NCBI GenBank assembly: GCA_964373855.1
Contig: CAYJWL010000024.1
Location: 1 to 11,721, forward strand
Origin: CAYJWL01 sp964373855
Lineage (GTDB): Bacteria; Patescibacteriota; Andersenbacteria; UBA10190
Direction: 5' to 3'
DNA length: 11,721 bases
Numbering within the stretch: the stretch's first letter is position 1; every line of letters starts with the position of its first letter. The position numbers and the translations under genes are program-made. Of the stretch, positions 10,541 to 11,721 are shown piece by piece. The notes under the pieces were generated by a model. It was not told where the DNA came from and did no database searches. It saw only the letters and a program-made list of their open reading frames with translations.

Positions 10541-11721
10541 TTAGAAAATGGGTACCGGTTGTGGCGCTAGCGTCGGGGTGGGCGACAACGTAGCCAGCGG
10601 CGGCGGTGTTGGTATTAGCCCAAAGCCAAGCTGGCGCAGCAGTTCAGCCATGACTCGATGGCCGGCATCATTGGGGTGGAAGCCATCGAAGCTCAAAAAG
10701 CCAAGGTCGTGCGGGTCGGTTTGGTTATCAGGTCCGTTAAAGACATCTGAAACATTGGCAAACGGAATCTGGCGGAGGGTAAGTGATGCCGCAATATGCT
10801 GGTTTATATCATTAACAAATGGCTGGAGCTCGTCATAGTCATTCTCTCCGCCGTCTCCGGGAACGGTATCAACCGCTTGATCCTCATTCACGAAGGGATT
10901 ATAAATATCCATGGTGCGTATAATCACGGTATTGTCTTGGCGCAGCCTGATTATTTCATTCACGATCGTGTTCCAATTAGTTTTGAACCGGCTAACGGCT
11001 TGCTCCAGGCACTGCTGATTGAGCGGACCGCCGCAAGTGCGCAGTTTGTATAGATCACGGGCAGCGCGCATGTCATTGCCACCGGTATTCCAGGTGAGGA
11101 AATCAGCTTGCGCTATCGCCTGCCGGAAGAGAGGATCAAATTGGACAGCCGCCGCCAGTTGCGTGCTGGTCTGACCCAACCGGCCCAAATTATCAAGACT
11201 AACGACTATACCGAGGGTCTTCTCGATGTGGTCACGATAGCGGGGCACATAGCCGCGGAATGCGATGGCGCCGACTGCTAAAGAATCACCGAGGGCAGTA
11301 TAGATTGGTCGGGGCGGCGGCGTCGGGGTGGGCGCAATTGTCGGTGTTGGGCTGGGTGTGGGAGAAGGGGTGACGCCAAATACCTGCAGCGGCAGCGCAT
11401 TGCTCGTCTGTCCTCGGGTGGTAGTGAAGCTCACCTGGTATATGTCAGACGGCAGAGTGGCCGGCACAAAGGTCGCGACCGATGTACCGGTCGCTGACGC
11501 AGCGACTGAAGTACCGGAGGCAAATGATCCAACGTAATTGATAGTGTTAAAAGAGGTGAAACCGCCCCCGAACAAAGCTATGCGCTGACCGGTGTTGGCC
11601 GATTGAGGTGTAATGCTGCTAAGAAACACACCGCTTGGCGTAGGTGTTGGTGTCGGTGATATCGTTGGCGTCGGGGTGGGCGCAATTGTCGGTGTTGGGC
11701 TGGGTGTGGGAGAAGGGGTGA
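10541..11721 (-). CDS. SGNH/GDSL hydrolase with IPT/TIG domain, 5' end outside window
   Basis: The frame is open to the right edge, so the gene is partial: 392 codons are visible and the true start is beyond 11721. In visible-fragment numbering, residues 1-30 are a Pro/Thr/Ser repeat and 31-115 an IPT/TIG immunoglobulin-like domain (ITPQSANTGQRIALFGGGF). A second Pro/Thr linker covers 116-138. An SGNH hydrolase domain follows: block I YTALGDSLAVG with Ser146, block II near NLGRLGQTS (177-185), block III NTGGNDM with Asn215, and block V DGFHPNDAGH with Asp345 and His348. A Pro-rich tail (about 369-392) ends the chain. The catalytic Ser, Asp and His are all present. Such enzymes hydrolyse esters or acetyl groups on polysaccharides or lipids. 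The architecture suggests secretion or surface display; the signal peptide would be outside the window. It ends 81 bases before the ABC operon. Confidence 0.9.
   Translation of the reverse strand, partial: TPSPTPSPTPTIAPTPTPTISPTPTPTPSGVFLSSITPQSANTGQRIALFGGGFTSFNTINYVGSFASGTSVAASATGTSVATFVPATLPSDIYQVSFTTTRGQTSNALPLQVFGVTPSPTPSPTPTIAPTPTPPPRPIYTALGDSLAVGAIAFRGYVPRYRDHIEKTLGIVVSLDNLGRLGQTSTQLAAAVQFDPLFRQAIAQADFLTWNTGGNDMRAARDLYKLRTCGGPLNQQCLEQAVSRFKTNWNTIVNEIIRLRQDNTVIIRTMDIYNPFVNEDQAVDTVPGDGGENDYDELQPFVNDINQHIAASLTLRQIPFANVSDVFNGPDNQTDPHDLGFLSFDGFHPNDAGHRVMAELLRQLGFGLIPTPPPLATLSPTPTLAPQPVPIF
11319..11373 (-). repeat. 55-bp direct repeat, copy encoding the inner Pro/Thr linker
   Basis: This 55-base stretch is identical to 11667-11721. 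On the minus strand, in frame, it encodes a Thr/Pro/Ser repeat peptide (TPSPTPSPTPTIAPTPT) joining the TIG and SGNH domains. Confidence 0.95.
11667..11721 (-). repeat. 55-bp direct repeat, copy at the window edge
   Basis: This is the second perfect copy of 11319-11373. It runs to the last base of the window, so the repeat may be longer and more copies may follow outside. It encodes the same linker peptide in the same frame, upstream of the TIG domain. Confidence 0.95.

Noticed and set aside
11627..11629. GTG as the start of the SGNH protein
   Set aside because: It falls inside the domain boundary, has no ribosome site, and the frame stays open with the same Pro/Thr repeat to the window edge.

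Overview
The window is bacterial. It carries compact genes on both strands, Shine-Dalgarno sites in front of many genes, sigma-70-like promoters and several intrinsic terminators. The FtsH extein sequence, small orphan membrane and pilus-ATPase-like proteins, Pro/Thr-rich surface proteins and tRNA genes mostly lacking an encoded CCA together suggest a Patescibacteria/CPR-type lineage. That placement is an inference from sequence style, not a proven assignment. I see no transposase, phage gene or CRISPR array. The one mobile element is protein-level: an intein.

Layout, left to right. A tRNA-Arg(CCT) gene (minus strand, 77-151) follows a short GC-rich hairpin. Next is a 95-residue single-pass membrane protein (minus, 244-531) with its own extended -10 promoter and terminator. 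ftsH (plus, 773-4090) is interrupted by a 444-residue LAGLIDADG intein placed exactly at the start of the second region of homology of the AAA+ domain. A two-gene unit follows (4203-5083): an unknown 192-aa protein and a 94-aa stand-alone piece of a MshEN/T2SSE_N (PilB/GspE N-terminal) domain, ending in a terminator. Two divergent tRNA genes come next: tRNA-Val(GAC) on minus and tRNA-Ile(TAT) on plus. Then come a four-helix membrane protein built from two repeats (minus, 5453-5989) and a divergent putative zinc-ribbon protein with its own terminator (plus, 6123-6632). A GC-rich structured intergenic element separates this from csrA (plus, 6930-7145), which has a near-consensus promoter and a strong terminator.

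The right third is read on the minus strand. A MacA/MacB-like (YknXYZ-like) efflux operon is transcribed as membrane-fusion adaptor (10460-9174), ATPase (9161-8454) and FtsX-fold permease (8454-7210). It is headed by three contiguous 11-bp repeats that coincide with a promoter. Upstream lies a secreted or surface SGNH/GDSL hydrolase with an IPT/TIG domain and Pro/Thr/Ser linkers. It is cut by the right edge of the window, and a perfect 55-bp direct repeat encodes two of its linkers.

Functional themes are membrane protein quality control (FtsH), export across the envelope (ABC system), surface hydrolysis (SGNH protein) and post-transcriptional control (CsrA, possibly with a neighbouring GGA-bearing RNA). 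The points most worth checking are the FtsH intein, the rare tRNA-Ile(TAT), the 11-bp triple repeat, the structured element beside csrA, the repeated membrane protein and the stand-alone MshEN-like gene.
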